Assembly: GCA_948688495.1 (NCBI GenBank)
Contig: CAPQSW010000004.1
Span: 64,938-100,028 of the forward strand
From: an uncultured Lachnospiraceae bacterium
Lineage (GTDB): Bacteria; Bacillota; Clostridia; Lachnospirales; Lachnospiraceae
Direction: 5' to 3'
Length of the DNA stretch: 35,091 bases
The notes under the pieces were generated by a model. That model did not search any database. It was not told where the DNA came from and worked only from the letters and a program-made list of their open reading frames with translations. Positions 1-8,101 of this stretch are shown in pieces; positions within the stretch are counted from its first letter, which is position 1; every line of letters starts with the position of its first letter. The position numbers and the translations under genes were made by a program.

Positions 1-1
1 A

Positions 2-1318
2 CTTATTTTAGATTACTTTAATTATATTTATAAACATATTTGCTGCCAGAGCGGGGAAGATGTGAGTCTGGAATATCTTATGGATATTTTGGAGGAGCTT
101 ACCAGTTACGATCATATGTCAATTTCACTGCTTCTGGAAAACCTGACGAATCTTATGCAGGTGCTTATCTTCAATGCAGAAAGCGCACAGGAACAGGAGC
201 AACTCGTGACAGTGCTGGACGCCACAAGGCAGTACATACATTTTGCCAATGTTTCCAAGCTGGAGCAGGAGGTTGTAGACTCCAACCGCAAGAACTGGTT
301 TGTGCCTACTTTGGTGCAGGATCTGACGGGTATTGCGACAGAGGACGGATATACGAAGGCGCTTATCTATATCATGAAGCGTTTTCGGACGGTGCAGATT
401 AAGAGCTGTTATATCTATCTGTATGATAAACCGATTATCCACAAAGGAGGTATGGATCCAGAATTTCCCAATGAGATTTATCTTAGTTCCTGGTTTATTG
501 GAGAGGATATGGTCTGTTATGGCAAGGAAGACCGTCCTCGTGTAACGATGGATAAGGGGTTTGCATCTTTTATCAGTTCGAAAGACCCTATGGCATTGAC
601 AGCAGTTGTGCTTTTTTCGGGAGATAAACAGTACGGGATGATGTTGTGTGAGGCTGCACAGCAGGATATTCCATTTTTGCAGCTCTGCAGCCTGCAGGTA
701 GGTCCTTTACTCCGGTTCCTGGAACTGAACCAGATGGAAAGGGAATCTCAGAAGGAACTGCAGAAATCATTGCGCACGATTCAGGAGCAGAATGATATTT
801 TAAGCTTTGTATCAGAGTATGATGAATTGACACAGCTCTTGAATCGCAGGGGATTTATGGAGCGTTCCATCCGCTGCTGCCAGCAAAGTGATGGCAAAAA
901 GGCATATCTGATTTTTGGGGATTTAGATCATCTGAAAGAAATCAATGACTGTTATGGCCATGCGGCCGGGGATTTTGCAATCCGCGGGGTGGCGAACCAG
1001 CTTCGGGAAATCCTTCCGCCGGATGCAATTACAGCGCGTATTGGTGGAGATGAGTTTATTTCATTTGTATTTTCCGATAAGGAGGATTTCAAGGCCGCAA
1101 CGCTGGAAGATCTGCAGAAGGTTAGTGAGCGTTTCAATCGTTCCAGTAAGAAACCGTATTATGTAGAAATCTCTATTGGAATATATGAGTTCTGCTGTAA
1201 CAGTGACACAGATCTCAATGAGCTGATCCAGAAATCCGACGAGCTGTTGTATCAGGCGAAAGCAAAGCGCAGAAAGAGCGTTAAAAAAGAATTAAATAAT
1301 TTGAATGGCCTTACTTGA
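2..1318 (+). CDS. GGDEF-domain protein (putative diguanylate cyclase), 5' end outside window
   Basis: The C-terminal third is a GGDEF domain, expected to make cyclic di-GMP from two GTP. Counting from a GTG at 62, it has DELTQLLNRRGF at 254-265, a metal-binding GDLDHLKEIND near 286-296 and an intact GGDEF at 328-332. The position where the inhibitory RxxD site should sit reads LPPD, so product inhibition at an I-site is probably absent. Residues 1-220 are a helical sensory region of no firm family; the NWFVPTLVQDLTG stretch resembles clostridial proteins that join a LacI-type ligand-binding fold to GGDEF. The frame stays open to the window edge and GTG 62 has only a weak ribosome site, so the real start is probably upstream. 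Sure of the domain, unsure of the N-terminus and ligand. Confidence 0.85.
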   Translation, partial: LILDYFNYIYKHICCQSGEDVSLEYLMDILEELTSYDHMSISLLLENLTNLMQVLIFNAESAQEQEQLVTVLDATRQYIHFANVSKLEQEVVDSNRKNWFVPTLVQDLTGIATEDGYTKALIYIMKRFRTVQIKSCYIYLYDKPIIHKGGMDPEFPNEIYLSSWFIGEDMVCYGKEDRPRVTMDKGFASFISSKDPMALTAVVLFSGDKQYGMMLCEAAQQDIPFLQLCSLQVGPLLRFLELNQMERESQKELQKSLRTIQEQNDILSFVSEYDELTQLLNRRGFMERSIRCCQQSDGKKAYLIFGDLDHLKEINDCYGHAAGDFAIRGVANQLREILPPDAITARIGGDEFISFVFSDKEDFKAATLEDLQKVSERFNRSSKKPYYVEISIGIYEFCCNSDTDLNELIQKSDELLYQAKAKRRKSVKKELNNLNGLT

Positions 1319-1358
1319 TAGAAAGCAAAAAAGTGGTTTGCGGACGTTAGGGTCAGTC

Positions 1359-1414
1359 AAATAGAATCGGAGGAATTGTAAAATATCCATCACACAATTC
1401 CTCCGATTCTATTT
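1359..1414. terminator. Perfect 21-bp hairpin between convergent genes
   Basis: Arms 1359-1379 and 1394-1414 are exact reverse complements, with a 14-nt loop. The arms begin with AAATA and end with TATTT, so each strand has a short U run inside the stem but no long U tract after it. The hairpin lies between the GGDEF gene (+) and the flippase gene (-) and covers the first base pairs of the latter's stop codon, which fits a bidirectional terminator. Confidence 0.7.
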
Positions 1415-2816
1415 ATGGATGTTTTCTTATGTTCCTGGAACGTATGAGCAGCAACAGCGCGCCGCCAGCCATACTAATCTGGGATAGCAGCGTTCCCCAC
1501 AGGTAGCCCCTGATCCCGGTAATCGGGATGACGAACAACACAAAGGCAATACGGATGCCAAGTCCTAAAATATTTAAGAAAAATGTGGAAGTTGTTTTGC
1601 CAAGCCCGTTTAAAATGCTGTGCAGTGTTGTGGACAGGTAAAGGAAAGGACAAATCCACCCCAATGTTACGATGAAGGTGCCGGCCAGTTCATTGGAGAA
1701 AAGTACAGAGCCAATCCATCTTCCAGTTACTAAAAACACTGCAGTGCATAAGAATCCGAGAAGGAGGCTGTAGAAACAGGTTTTTTTGATAGCATTTATG
1801 ATATAGCGTTTTTCCTGTTTTTCCTGTGCTTCTGCGATGAGGGGAAGCAGCATGACAGAGACGGAATTGGTCAGCACAGATGGAAATAGAACCATAGGCA
1901 ATGCCATTCCTGTGAGGATGCCATAGACGCTTAATGCCTCGGAGGCAGAATAGCCGTACAGCCGAAGCTGTCCTGGAAGCATCACAGCCTCTAAGCTTTG
2001 CAAAAGATTTACCATTACCCGGTTGGCGGTTAAAGGCAGCGAGAGGGAGAAAATCTGCCGCATTGCCCTGAAGTGATTGCCATGGCTTTTTTTCAGCCGT
2101 ACAAAACTGATGGAAAAGAGCATAGCGGCTACTTCCCCGGCAACCGTCCCCCAGACTACAAGGTTTAAGGAAATTGCCTGGTATTTTTCCATAGATATTT
2201 GAAAGAACAGCCATACGCTTGCTACACGGACAAACTGCTCCATCAGTTGGGAAACAGCCGGGACAAATGTTTTTTTGAGCCCGTAGAAATATCCGTTGAT
2301 GCAGGAGTGGACAGCTCCAAATGGAATAGAGAGTGCAATAATCTGAAGGAGCGATGCGCAACGTTTTTCCTCCAGGAAGTGTACGGCGATCGGTTCGGCA
2401 AAACGGAATAAGAGCACCGTACAGAGGAATGAAAGTGAGAGGGAGAGAATTAGTCCTGCGCGCAGATAACAGCTCTCATTGCAAAAGACATCTTCCGTAT
2501 GCCTGCGCATAGAAAACCTGGCCCTTTCGGATGGTATTTCCCTGCTGGCGGAAGAATGGCTGCCGGAAACGGCAGTGGAGACAGCGGCCTGCGCCACAAA
2601 ACGTGAAATGGCAGTCTGTATGGCGGACGAGGTCACGGAGATGGTTAGGATATAAATTGGTATGGTAAGCTGGTAAATCCCCATACCTTCGGCACCAATT
2701 CTCTGTGAAAGGAATATTCTATAGAAAAAGCCGATAACCCGGGAGAGAATTCCAGCCAGGGTTAAAAGCATCGTGCCTGCAATGAGTGGGTGATTGCGTA
2801 AAGAATCAGATTTCAT
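1413..2816 (-). CDS. SpoVB-like polysaccharide/lipid flippase (MATE/MviN superfamily)
   Basis: A 467-residue polytopic membrane protein. The N-terminus (LIAGTMLLTLAGILSRVIGF, then GAEGMGIYQLTIPIY) is the conserved TM1-TM2 segment of the SpoVB/polysaccharide-transporter branch, which flips undecaprenyl-linked intermediates for cell wall or spore cortex. About 12-14 hydrophobic segments follow. Between TM2 and TM3 there is a hydrophilic, Ser/Arg-rich loop of about 40 residues (near 75-115) that looks longer than usual. The ATG at 2816 is chosen because GGAG lies 5 nt upstream; an in-frame ATG at 2876 has no ribosome site. It is divergent from iscR. Whether it is the sporulation protein or a paralogue cannot be settled here. 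Confidence 0.85.
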   Translation of the reverse strand: MKSDSLRNHPLIAGTMLLTLAGILSRVIGFFYRIFLSQRIGAEGMGIYQLTIPIYILTISVTSSAIQTAISRFVAQAAVSTAVSGSHSSASREIPSERARFSMRRHTEDVFCNESCYLRAGLILSLSLSFLCTVLLFRFAEPIAVHFLEEKRCASLLQIIALSIPFGAVHSCINGYFYGLKKTFVPAVSQLMEQFVRVASVWLFFQISMEKYQAISLNLVVWGTVAGEVAAMLFSISFVRLKKSHGNHFRAMRQIFSLSLPLTANRVMVNLLQSLEAVMLPGQLRLYGYSASEALSVYGILTGMALPMVLFPSVLTNSVSVMLLPLIAEAQEKQEKRYIINAIKKTCFYSLLLGFLCTAVFLVTGRWIGSVLFSNELAGTFIVTLGWICPFLYLSTTLHSILNGLGKTTSTFFLNILGLGIRIAFVLFVIPITGIRGYLWGTLLSQISMAGGALLLLIRSRNIRKHP

Positions 2817-2892
2817 AAATGCTCCAAAGTAATCAAAAGAGTTACTTAAAACATATGTAAAGAAAAAACCCATCATGCATAAAAAATTTAAC

Positions 2893-2921
2893 TTGACAGC
2901 AGAATAAAACCATGATACTAT
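2893..2921 (+). promoter_or_regulatory. Sigma-A promoter of the isc operon
   Basis: TTGACA at 2893-2898, a 17-bp spacer, and TACTAT at 2916-2921. Predicted transcription start is about 2928, upstream of the palindrome at 2936-2956 and of the TTG start of the Rrf2 gene. Confidence 0.8.
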
Positions 2922-2935
2922 GCGTTTGTATTAAA

Positions 2936-2956
2936 ACCCGACTAAAATACTCGGGT
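2936..2956 (+). promoter_or_regulatory. Operator-like palindrome in the iscR leader
   Basis: ACCCGA at 2936-2941 and TCGGGT at 2951-2956 are exact inverted repeats around a 9-bp spacer; A/T-rich flanks extend the symmetry imperfectly. It sits just downstream of the predicted transcription start and upstream of the iscR start codon, where an autorepressor would act. Rrf2 regulators commonly bind such palindromes in front of their own genes; that this one is bound by the adjacent product is inference. Confidence 0.6.
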
Positions 2957-2985
2957 ATTTGAGACAGCAGATAGAAGGTGGAAAT

Positions 2986-3426
2986 TTGAAATTATCTACA
3001 AAGGGAAGATATGGCTTGCGTGCATTTATTGATTTGGCGGTCTGTGGAGAGCGTGAGCCAGTGTCTCTGACCAGTATAGCGCAGAGGCAGGAAATATCTG
3101 TCAGTTATCTGGAACAACTGATGGCAAAGCTGAAAAAAGCTGGGCTTGTAAGGAGTGTCCGCGGTGTCAATGGTGGTTACAGTATTGCAAGGCCGGCAGA
3201 TGAGATTTCGGTGGGAGATGTGCTCAGGGCGTTAGAAGGGGATCTGGCCCCTGTAGAGTGTGCAGGGATTGACAACGGCGGAAAGGCACATTGTAACGGG
3301 TCTTCACAATGCGTCAGTAAGATTGTCTGGAAACGGATTAACGACAGCATCAATAATACGGTGGATAATATTTATATCGGCGAACTCGTGCGGGAGAGCA
3401 AAACAACAAACATAGCAGAGGTGTAA
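2986..3426 (+). CDS. iscR: Rrf2-family regulator, IscR-like
   Basis: A 146-residue winged-helix regulator. It opens with (M)KLSTKGRYGLRAFIDLA, the standard Rrf2 start, followed by the recognition region ISVSYLEQLMAKLKKAGLVRSVRG. The centre has three cysteines spaced C-X10-C-X5-C (about 89, 100, 106), the usual [2Fe-2S] ligand region; the position of the E. coli His ligand (three after the last Cys) is Lys here. Start is the TTG at 2986, with GGTGG a few bases upstream; the earlier in-frame TTG at 2959 falls inside the operator. First gene of the isc operon and likely its Fe-S-responsive autoregulator. A CymR-like role in sulfur control is the alternative, but the cysteines favour IscR. Confidence 0.88.
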   Translation: MKLSTKGRYGLRAFIDLAVCGEREPVSLTSIAQRQEISVSYLEQLMAKLKKAGLVRSVRGVNGGYSIARPADEISVGDVLRALEGDLAPVECAGIDNGGKAHCNGSSQCVSKIVWKRINDSINNTVDNIYIGELVRESKTTNIAEV

Positions 3427-3431
3427 AGATT

Positions 3432-4613
3432 ATGAAGAAAATGATATATTTGGATAATGCAGCGACAACCAGGACAGCGCCAGAGGTTGTGGAGGCGATG
3501 CTTCCATATTTTAGTGAATTATATGGAAACGCTTCCACGGTGTATGAGTTCGGTGGGAAGAGCAAGGAAGCAGTTTCTAAGGCACGCGAGACGATTGCAC
3601 ACGCCATAGGGGCGAAAGACAATGAAATTTATTTTACGGCAGGTGGAAGCGAATCGGACAACTGGGCATTGAAGGCGACAGCTGAAGCCTATAGGGACAA
3701 AGGAAAGCATATTATTACCAGTAAGATTGAGCACCATGCAATTCTGCACACCTGTGAGTGGCTTGAGAAAAATGGTTTTGAGGTAACTTATCTGGATGTG
3801 GATGAGTTCGGTGTGGTGAAGCTGGAAGAATTGAAGAAAGCCATTCGGCCGGATACTATTCTCATTTCCATTATGTTTGCCAATAATGAGATCGGTACGA
3901 TTGAGCCGGTAGCTGAGATTGGGAAGATTGCCAGAGAGCATGGCGTGCTGTTTCATACAGATGCCGTGCAGGCGTTCGGTCAGGTGCCTATCAATGTAGA
4001 CGAATTGAATATTGACATGTTAAGCAGCAGCGGCCATAAGTTAAATGGTCCGAAAGGGATTGGATTTCTCTATATCCGTAAAGGAATAAAAATCCGTTCT
4101 TTCCTGCATGGAGGGGCACAGGAGCGAAAACGCCGTGCAGGGACTGAAAATGTTCCGGGAATTGTCGGCTTTGGAAAAGCGGTGGAGCTCGCCCTCGCCA
4201 CGATGCAGGAGCGTACCTCCAGGGAGATAGAGCTGCGGGATCATCTTATGAACCGCGTGCTAAAAGAAATTCCTTTCACCAGGGTCAACGGTGACCGGAC
4301 GAACCGTTTGCCGAACAATGTGAATCTCTGCTTTCAATTTGTAGAGGGAGAATCCCTATTGATTATGCTCGATATGAAAGGTATCTGCGGTTCCTCAGGA
4401 TCTGCCTGTACCTCTGGTTCCCTGGACCCATCCCACGTGCTGCTTGCCATCGGGCTGCCTCATGAGATTGCCCACGGCTCTCTGCGGTTGACTCTGGGGG
4501 CGGACACTACGATGGAAGATATTGACTATACGGTAGATGCAGTGAAGGAGATTGTCACCCAGCTTCGGGAAATGTCCCCCTTGTATGAGGACTTTATGAA
4601 ACGCAGCCATTAG
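3432..4613 (+). CDS. iscS: Cysteine desulfurase, IscS/NifS type
   Basis: A PLP enzyme converting cysteine to alanine plus an enzyme-bound persulfide, which feeds IscU for Fe-S clusters and MnmA for tRNA thiolation. The 393 residues start with MIYLDNAATT; EHHA near 100-103 stacks on PLP; SSSGHKLNGPKG places the PLP lysine at K203; the loop GSSGSACTSGSLDPSHVL carries the catalytic C326. Length and motif order are full. The ATG lies 5 nt after the iscR stop codon, with AGAGGTG overlapping the end of iscR as ribosome site, so the two are probably coupled. A NifS label is equally defensible on sequence; the iscR/iscU context supports the isc name. Confidence 0.95.
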   Translation: MKKMIYLDNAATTRTAPEVVEAMLPYFSELYGNASTVYEFGGKSKEAVSKARETIAHAIGAKDNEIYFTAGGSESDNWALKATAEAYRDKGKHIITSKIEHHAILHTCEWLEKNGFEVTYLDVDEFGVVKLEELKKAIRPDTILISIMFANNEIGTIEPVAEIGKIAREHGVLFHTDAVQAFGQVPINVDELNIDMLSSSGHKLNGPKGIGFLYIRKGIKIRSFLHGGAQERKRRAGTENVPGIVGFGKAVELALATMQERTSREIELRDHLMNRVLKEIPFTRVNGDRTNRLPNNVNLCFQFVEGESLLIMLDMKGICGSSGSACTSGSLDPSHVLLAIGLPHEIAHGSLRLTLGADTTMEDIDYTVDAVKEIVTQLREMSPLYEDFMKRSH

Positions 4614-4655
4614 AAAATTTATAGAGATATACTGATAGAAATTGGAGGAAGACAA

Positions 4656-5093
4656 ATGTATAGTGAAAAAGTAATGGATCATTTTAAAAACCCGAGGAAT
4701 GTAGGGGAAATTGAAAATGCCAGCGGCGTAGGCACCGTAGGAAATGCGAAATGCGGCGACATCATGCGGATTTTTCTGGATATTGATGCGGATGGAATTA
4801 TAAAGGATGTAAAATTTAAGACATTTGGCTGTGGCGCCGCCGTGGCAACTAGTTCCATGGCAACGGAGCTGGTAAAGGGAAAGACCATACAGGAGGCATT
4901 ACAGGTTACCAACAAAGCAGTCATGGAGGCGCTGGACGGACTTCCGCCAGTGAAGGTACATTGTTCCCTTCTGGCAGAGGAGGCGATTCATGCAGCGCTC
5001 TGGGATTACGCAGAAAAGAATGGAATCAAGATTGAGGGCCTAAAGAAGCCCGTGAACGATATTAGTGAGGAAGAAGAAGAGGAAGAATACTAG
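4656..5093 (+). CDS. iscU: Fe-S cluster scaffold protein IscU/NifU N-domain
   Basis: The scaffold on which [2Fe-2S] clusters are built from sulfide supplied by IscS. The 145 residues hold the three conserved cysteines, C33 (NAKCGD), C59 (TFGCGAAVATSS) and C103 (KVHCSLLAEEAI), and the D35 that tunes cluster release. It lacks the long NifU C-terminal domain. The tail is a run of acidic residues (SEEEEEEEY) typical of clostridial versions. The LPPVK sequence near 96-100 matches the chaperone-binding LPPVK of IscU. A GGAGG sits 9 nt before the ATG. The gene lies 42 nt after iscS in the same operon. Confidence 0.94.
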   Translation: MYSEKVMDHFKNPRNVGEIENASGVGTVGNAKCGDIMRIFLDIDADGIIKDVKFKTFGCGAAVATSSMATELVKGKTIQEALQVTNKAVMEALDGLPPVKVHCSLLAEEAIHAALWDYAEKNGIKIEGLKKPVNDISEEEEEEEY

Positions 5094-5097
5094 TTGA

Positions 5098-5137
5098 CCT
5101 AAGGAGGGACCCAGCATAGCTGGGAGGATGCCTTAGG
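5098..5137 (+). other. Two-tier RNA hairpin in the iscU-mnmA spacer
   Basis: Outer arms CCTAAGG (5098-5104) and CCTTAGG (5131-5137) enclose an inner stem CCCAGC/GCTGGG (5110-5115, 5119-5124) with a 3-nt loop; purine-rich internal loops separate the tiers. No U tract follows. It starts 4 nt after the iscU stop codon and ends 29 nt before mnmA. It could be an RNA-processing or stability element, or a cis-regulatory leader. No known riboswitch class was recognised. Confidence 0.5.
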
Positions 5138-5166
5138 GCTCTTGGAGAGGCCAAAGAAGTAAAATT

Positions 5167-6252
5167 ATGAATAAAATAAAAGTAGTAGTAGGAATGTCTG
5201 GCGGCGTGGATTCCTCAGTAGCAGCATGGCTCTTAAAGGAGCAGGGGTATGATGTTATTGGGGTCACGATGCAAATCTGGCAGGATGAGGAGGAAACTGT
5301 TCTGGAAGAAAACGGCGGATGCTGTGGGCTGTCAGCGGTGGAGGACGCCAGACGCGTGGCATCAATGCTTGACATTCCTTATTATGTTATGAATTTCAAA
5401 TCAGAATTTAAGAAAAATGTCATGGATTACTTTGCGGCGGAATATCTCCGCGGGCGTACGCCCAATCCCTGTATCGCCTGTAACCGTTATGTAAAATGGG
5501 AATCGCTTTTAAAGCGCAGCATGGACATCGGGGCAGATTATATTGCTACCGGGCATTATGCAAGGATTGTACAGCTTCCAAACGGCAGATATACGCTGCG
5601 TACATCTGCCACTGCGGCCAAAGACCAGACATATGCGTTATATAACCTGACACAGTACCAGCTTGCGCACACATTGATGCCAGTGGGAGATTATACCAAG
5701 GAGGAAATCCGTGCGATAGCGGGGCAAATCGGGCTTCGTACGGCAGATAAGCCGGACAGTCAGGAAATCTGCTTTATCCCGGATCATGATTACGCTGGAT
5801 TTATTGAGCGCGAGGCGAAAGGCAAGGTACCGCCTGCCGGAAATTTTGTAACAGCAGATGGTCAGATTCTAGGGCGGCATAAGGGGATTACCCATTATAC
5901 GATTGGACAGCGCAAGGGGCTTGGCATTGCCTTGGGAAGCCCTGTTTTTGTTACGGAAATACGCCCAGAGACGGATGAAGTCGTGCTGGGCAGCAATGAA
6001 GATGTGTTTGGTGATACGCTCTGTGCGGACAGCCTGAATTTCATGTCAATCCCTGAGTTAGAGGGGGAGATGAAGGTGACGGCTAAAATTCGTTACAACC
6101 ATAAAGGAGCGCCCTGTACGGTCCGCAAGACGGGTAAGGACAGGGTTATTTGTCAGTTCCATGAGCCGGTGCGCGCCATCACGCCGGGACAGGCGGCAGT
6201 GTTCTATGATGGGGATCTGGTGGTTGGCGGAGGAACAATAATAAAAATATAA
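5167..6252 (+). CDS. mnmA: tRNA-specific 2-thiouridylase
   Basis: Adenylates U34 of tRNA-Lys, -Glu and -Gln and replaces the oxygen with sulfur delivered from IscS. The 361 residues begin with the PP-loop GMSGGVDSSVAA (9-20). PNPCIACN supplies the catalytic C102 and DSQEICFIPD supplies C202, the pair needed for the persulfide/disulfide cycle. TGHYAR near 128-133 and KDQTYAL near 152-158 are tRNA- and ATP-binding signatures. Placement directly behind iscS-iscU fits its need for persulfide sulfur. The ribosome site is weak (AAAGAAG), so the structured leader upstream may influence translation. Confidence 0.95.
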   Translation: MNKIKVVVGMSGGVDSSVAAWLLKEQGYDVIGVTMQIWQDEEETVLEENGGCCGLSAVEDARRVASMLDIPYYVMNFKSEFKKNVMDYFAAEYLRGRTPNPCIACNRYVKWESLLKRSMDIGADYIATGHYARIVQLPNGRYTLRTSATAAKDQTYALYNLTQYQLAHTLMPVGDYTKEEIRAIAGQIGLRTADKPDSQEICFIPDHDYAGFIEREAKGKVPPAGNFVTADGQILGRHKGITHYTIGQRKGLGIALGSPVFVTEIRPETDEVVLGSNEDVFGDTLCADSLNFMSIPELEGEMKVTAKIRYNHKGAPCTVRKTGKDRVICQFHEPVRAITPGQAAVFYDGDLVVGGGTIIKI

Positions 6253-6265
6253 AAGGAGGTCAGGG

Positions 6266-8101
6266 ATGCTGAAAACAATCTTAGGCCAGGTAAAAGAGTT
6301 CTGGCGGGACTCATTGCTGACGCCTGTCTTTATGATTCTGGAAGTCATTATGGAAATGGTGATTCCGCTTCTGATGGCAGCAATTATTGACAATGGTGTC
6401 AATAAAGGGAATATGAAATACATATATGAGACAGGACTGGTGATGACAGTGGTAGCGCTGCTTGGATTGATTGCCGGTATGATGGGTGCAAAAACTGCGG
6501 CCAATGCAGCGACAGGACTGGCAAAGAATTTACGGGGAAGCATGTTTGAAAATATTCAGGGCTTCTCTTTTGCGAATATAGACAAATTTTCTACTGCAGG
6601 ACTGGTGACAAGACTCACCACAGATGTGACAAATATTCAGAATGCCTACCAGATGATTCTGCGCATGTGTGTCCGTGCGCCTTTTTCCATGATTACGGCA
6701 ATGATTATGGCATTTATGATTAATTCGAGGCTGGCGAGTATTTATCTGATTGCTGTCTTTGCACTGGGGGCCTGTCTTTTGCTCATCATGGGAAGGGCGA
6801 CCCGTTATTTCAAGCAGATTTTTCCGAAATATGATGATCTGAATGCAAGCGTGCAGGAAAATGTATCGGCAATCCGCGTGGTAAAGGCATATGTACGGGA
6901 AGATTATGAAAACGAGCGGTTTACGAAAGCCAGTGGTAACATTTTTCGCATGTTCAGCAAGGCAGAAAATATCCTTACATGGAACGCGCCTCTGATGCAG
7001 GTCACGGTTTATGGCTGCATCCTTGCCATTAGCTGGATGGGGGCACAGATGATTGTTACGGAGGTTCTTACTACCGGACAGTTGATGAGTCTTTTGGCAT
7101 ACTGCATGAATATTTTGATGAGTCTGATGATGCTTTCTATGATTTTTGTCATGGTTACAATGAGCACGGCGAGTGCAGAGCGTATTGCAGAGGTCTTGGA
7201 AGAAAAGAGCAGCCTTACGAACCCAGAGAATCCGGTAATGGAGGTAGCAGATGGAAGGATTGTTTTTGAACATGTCGATTTTGCCTATGCAAAGGGCAGT
7301 GAGGAGGCCGTATTAAAGGACATCAACCTGGAAATCCATGCGGGAGAGACCATTGGCATTATTGGAGGAACCGGAAGCGCAAAATCCAGTCTGGTAAGCC
7401 TGATCAGCCGCCTGTATGATGTGACAAATGGCAGTGTGAAGGTAGGCGGAATTGATGTCCGTGCCTATGATATGGAAGTGCTCAGAAATCAGGTATCTGT
7501 TGTGCTTCAGAAAAATGTGCTGTTTTCTGGAACAATTCTTGACAATCTCCGGTGGGGTGACAAGAATGCCACAGAGGAAGAATGTATCCGTGTCTGTCAG
7601 ATGGCATGTGCGGATGAGTTTATCAAGCAGTTTCCGGATCAATATCATACCTATATTGAGCAGGGCGGCAGTAATGTGTCCGGCGGACAGAAGCAACGTC
7701 TCTGCATTGCCAGGGCACTGCTGAAAAAGCCTAAAATCCTGATTCTGGACGATTCTACAAGTGCGGTAGATACTGCCACAGACAGCCGTATCCGCAAAGC
7801 GTTTGCCACAGAGATTCCAGACACAACAAAGTTAATTATTGCGCAGCGGATTTCCAGTGTCCAGAATGCAGACCGTATTATAGTGATGGATAATGGCAGG
7901 GTGGCAGATTTCGGCACCCATGAACAACTGCTTGCGGGCAGTGAGATTTACCGTGATGTATATGAATCCCAGACCAATGGAGGCGGGGATTTTGACGAGG
8001 AGGAAGGCAAATGCGAAGCATTTCTGGAATGCCTTCCGACGAGATGCCGCCGAAGCGAAAGCGAGGGGGCGCTACCACATGTAAAGGGAGGTAAGAAATA
8101 A
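6266..8101 (+). CDS. ABC exporter half-transporter, subunit with degenerate NBD
   Basis: A 611-residue type IV half-transporter: six TM segments in about 15-320, then an ATPase domain. Walker A reads GGTGSAKSS (near 366-374), signature VSGGQ (near 471), Walker B ends LDDS instead of LDES, so the catalytic Glu is Asp, and the H-loop is AQRISS with Gln for His. These are the marks of the degenerate site of a heterodimeric exporter, the partner being the next gene. An unusual Cys/Arg-rich tail of about 25 residues follows the acidic DFDEEEG end. ATG is preceded by AAGGAGG 6 nt away, 13 nt after mnmA. Its stop overlaps the next start by one base. Substrate unknown (lipid, peptide or drug). Confidence 0.9.
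   Translation: MLKTILGQVKEFWRDSLLTPVFMILEVIMEMVIPLLMAAIIDNGVNKGNMKYIYETGLVMTVVALLGLIAGMMGAKTAANAATGLAKNLRGSMFENIQGFSFANIDKFSTAGLVTRLTTDVTNIQNAYQMILRMCVRAPFSMITAMIMAFMINSRLASIYLIAVFALGACLLLIMGRATRYFKQIFPKYDDLNASVQENVSAIRVVKAYVREDYENERFTKASGNIFRMFSKAENILTWNAPLMQVTVYGCILAISWMGAQMIVTEVLTTGQLMSLLAYCMNILMSLMMLSMIFVMVTMSTASAERIAEVLEEKSSLTNPENPVMEVADGRIVFEHVDFAYAKGSEEAVLKDINLEIHAGETIGIIGGTGSAKSSLVSLISRLYDVTNGSVKVGGIDVRAYDMEVLRNQVSVVLQKNVLFSGTILDNLRWGDKNATEEECIRVCQMACADEFIKQFPDQYHTYIEQGGSNVSGGQKQRLCIARALLKKPKILILDDSTSAVDTATDSRIRKAFATEIPDTTKLIIAQRISSVQNADRIIVMDNGRVADFGTHEQLLAGSEIYRDVYESQTNGGGDFDEEEGKCEAFLECLPTRCRRSESEGALPHVKGGKK

Noticed and set aside
1690..2361. Minus-strand open frame of about 223 codons inside the flippase gene
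   Set aside because: Different frame within a full-length membrane protein; Cys/Arg-rich composition typical of an off-frame translation.
6530..7273. Long minus-strand open frame (about 247 codons) opposite the first ABC gene
   Set aside because: It is the shadow of a well-supported ABC gene, with His/Asn-rich low-quality sequence and no ribosome site.
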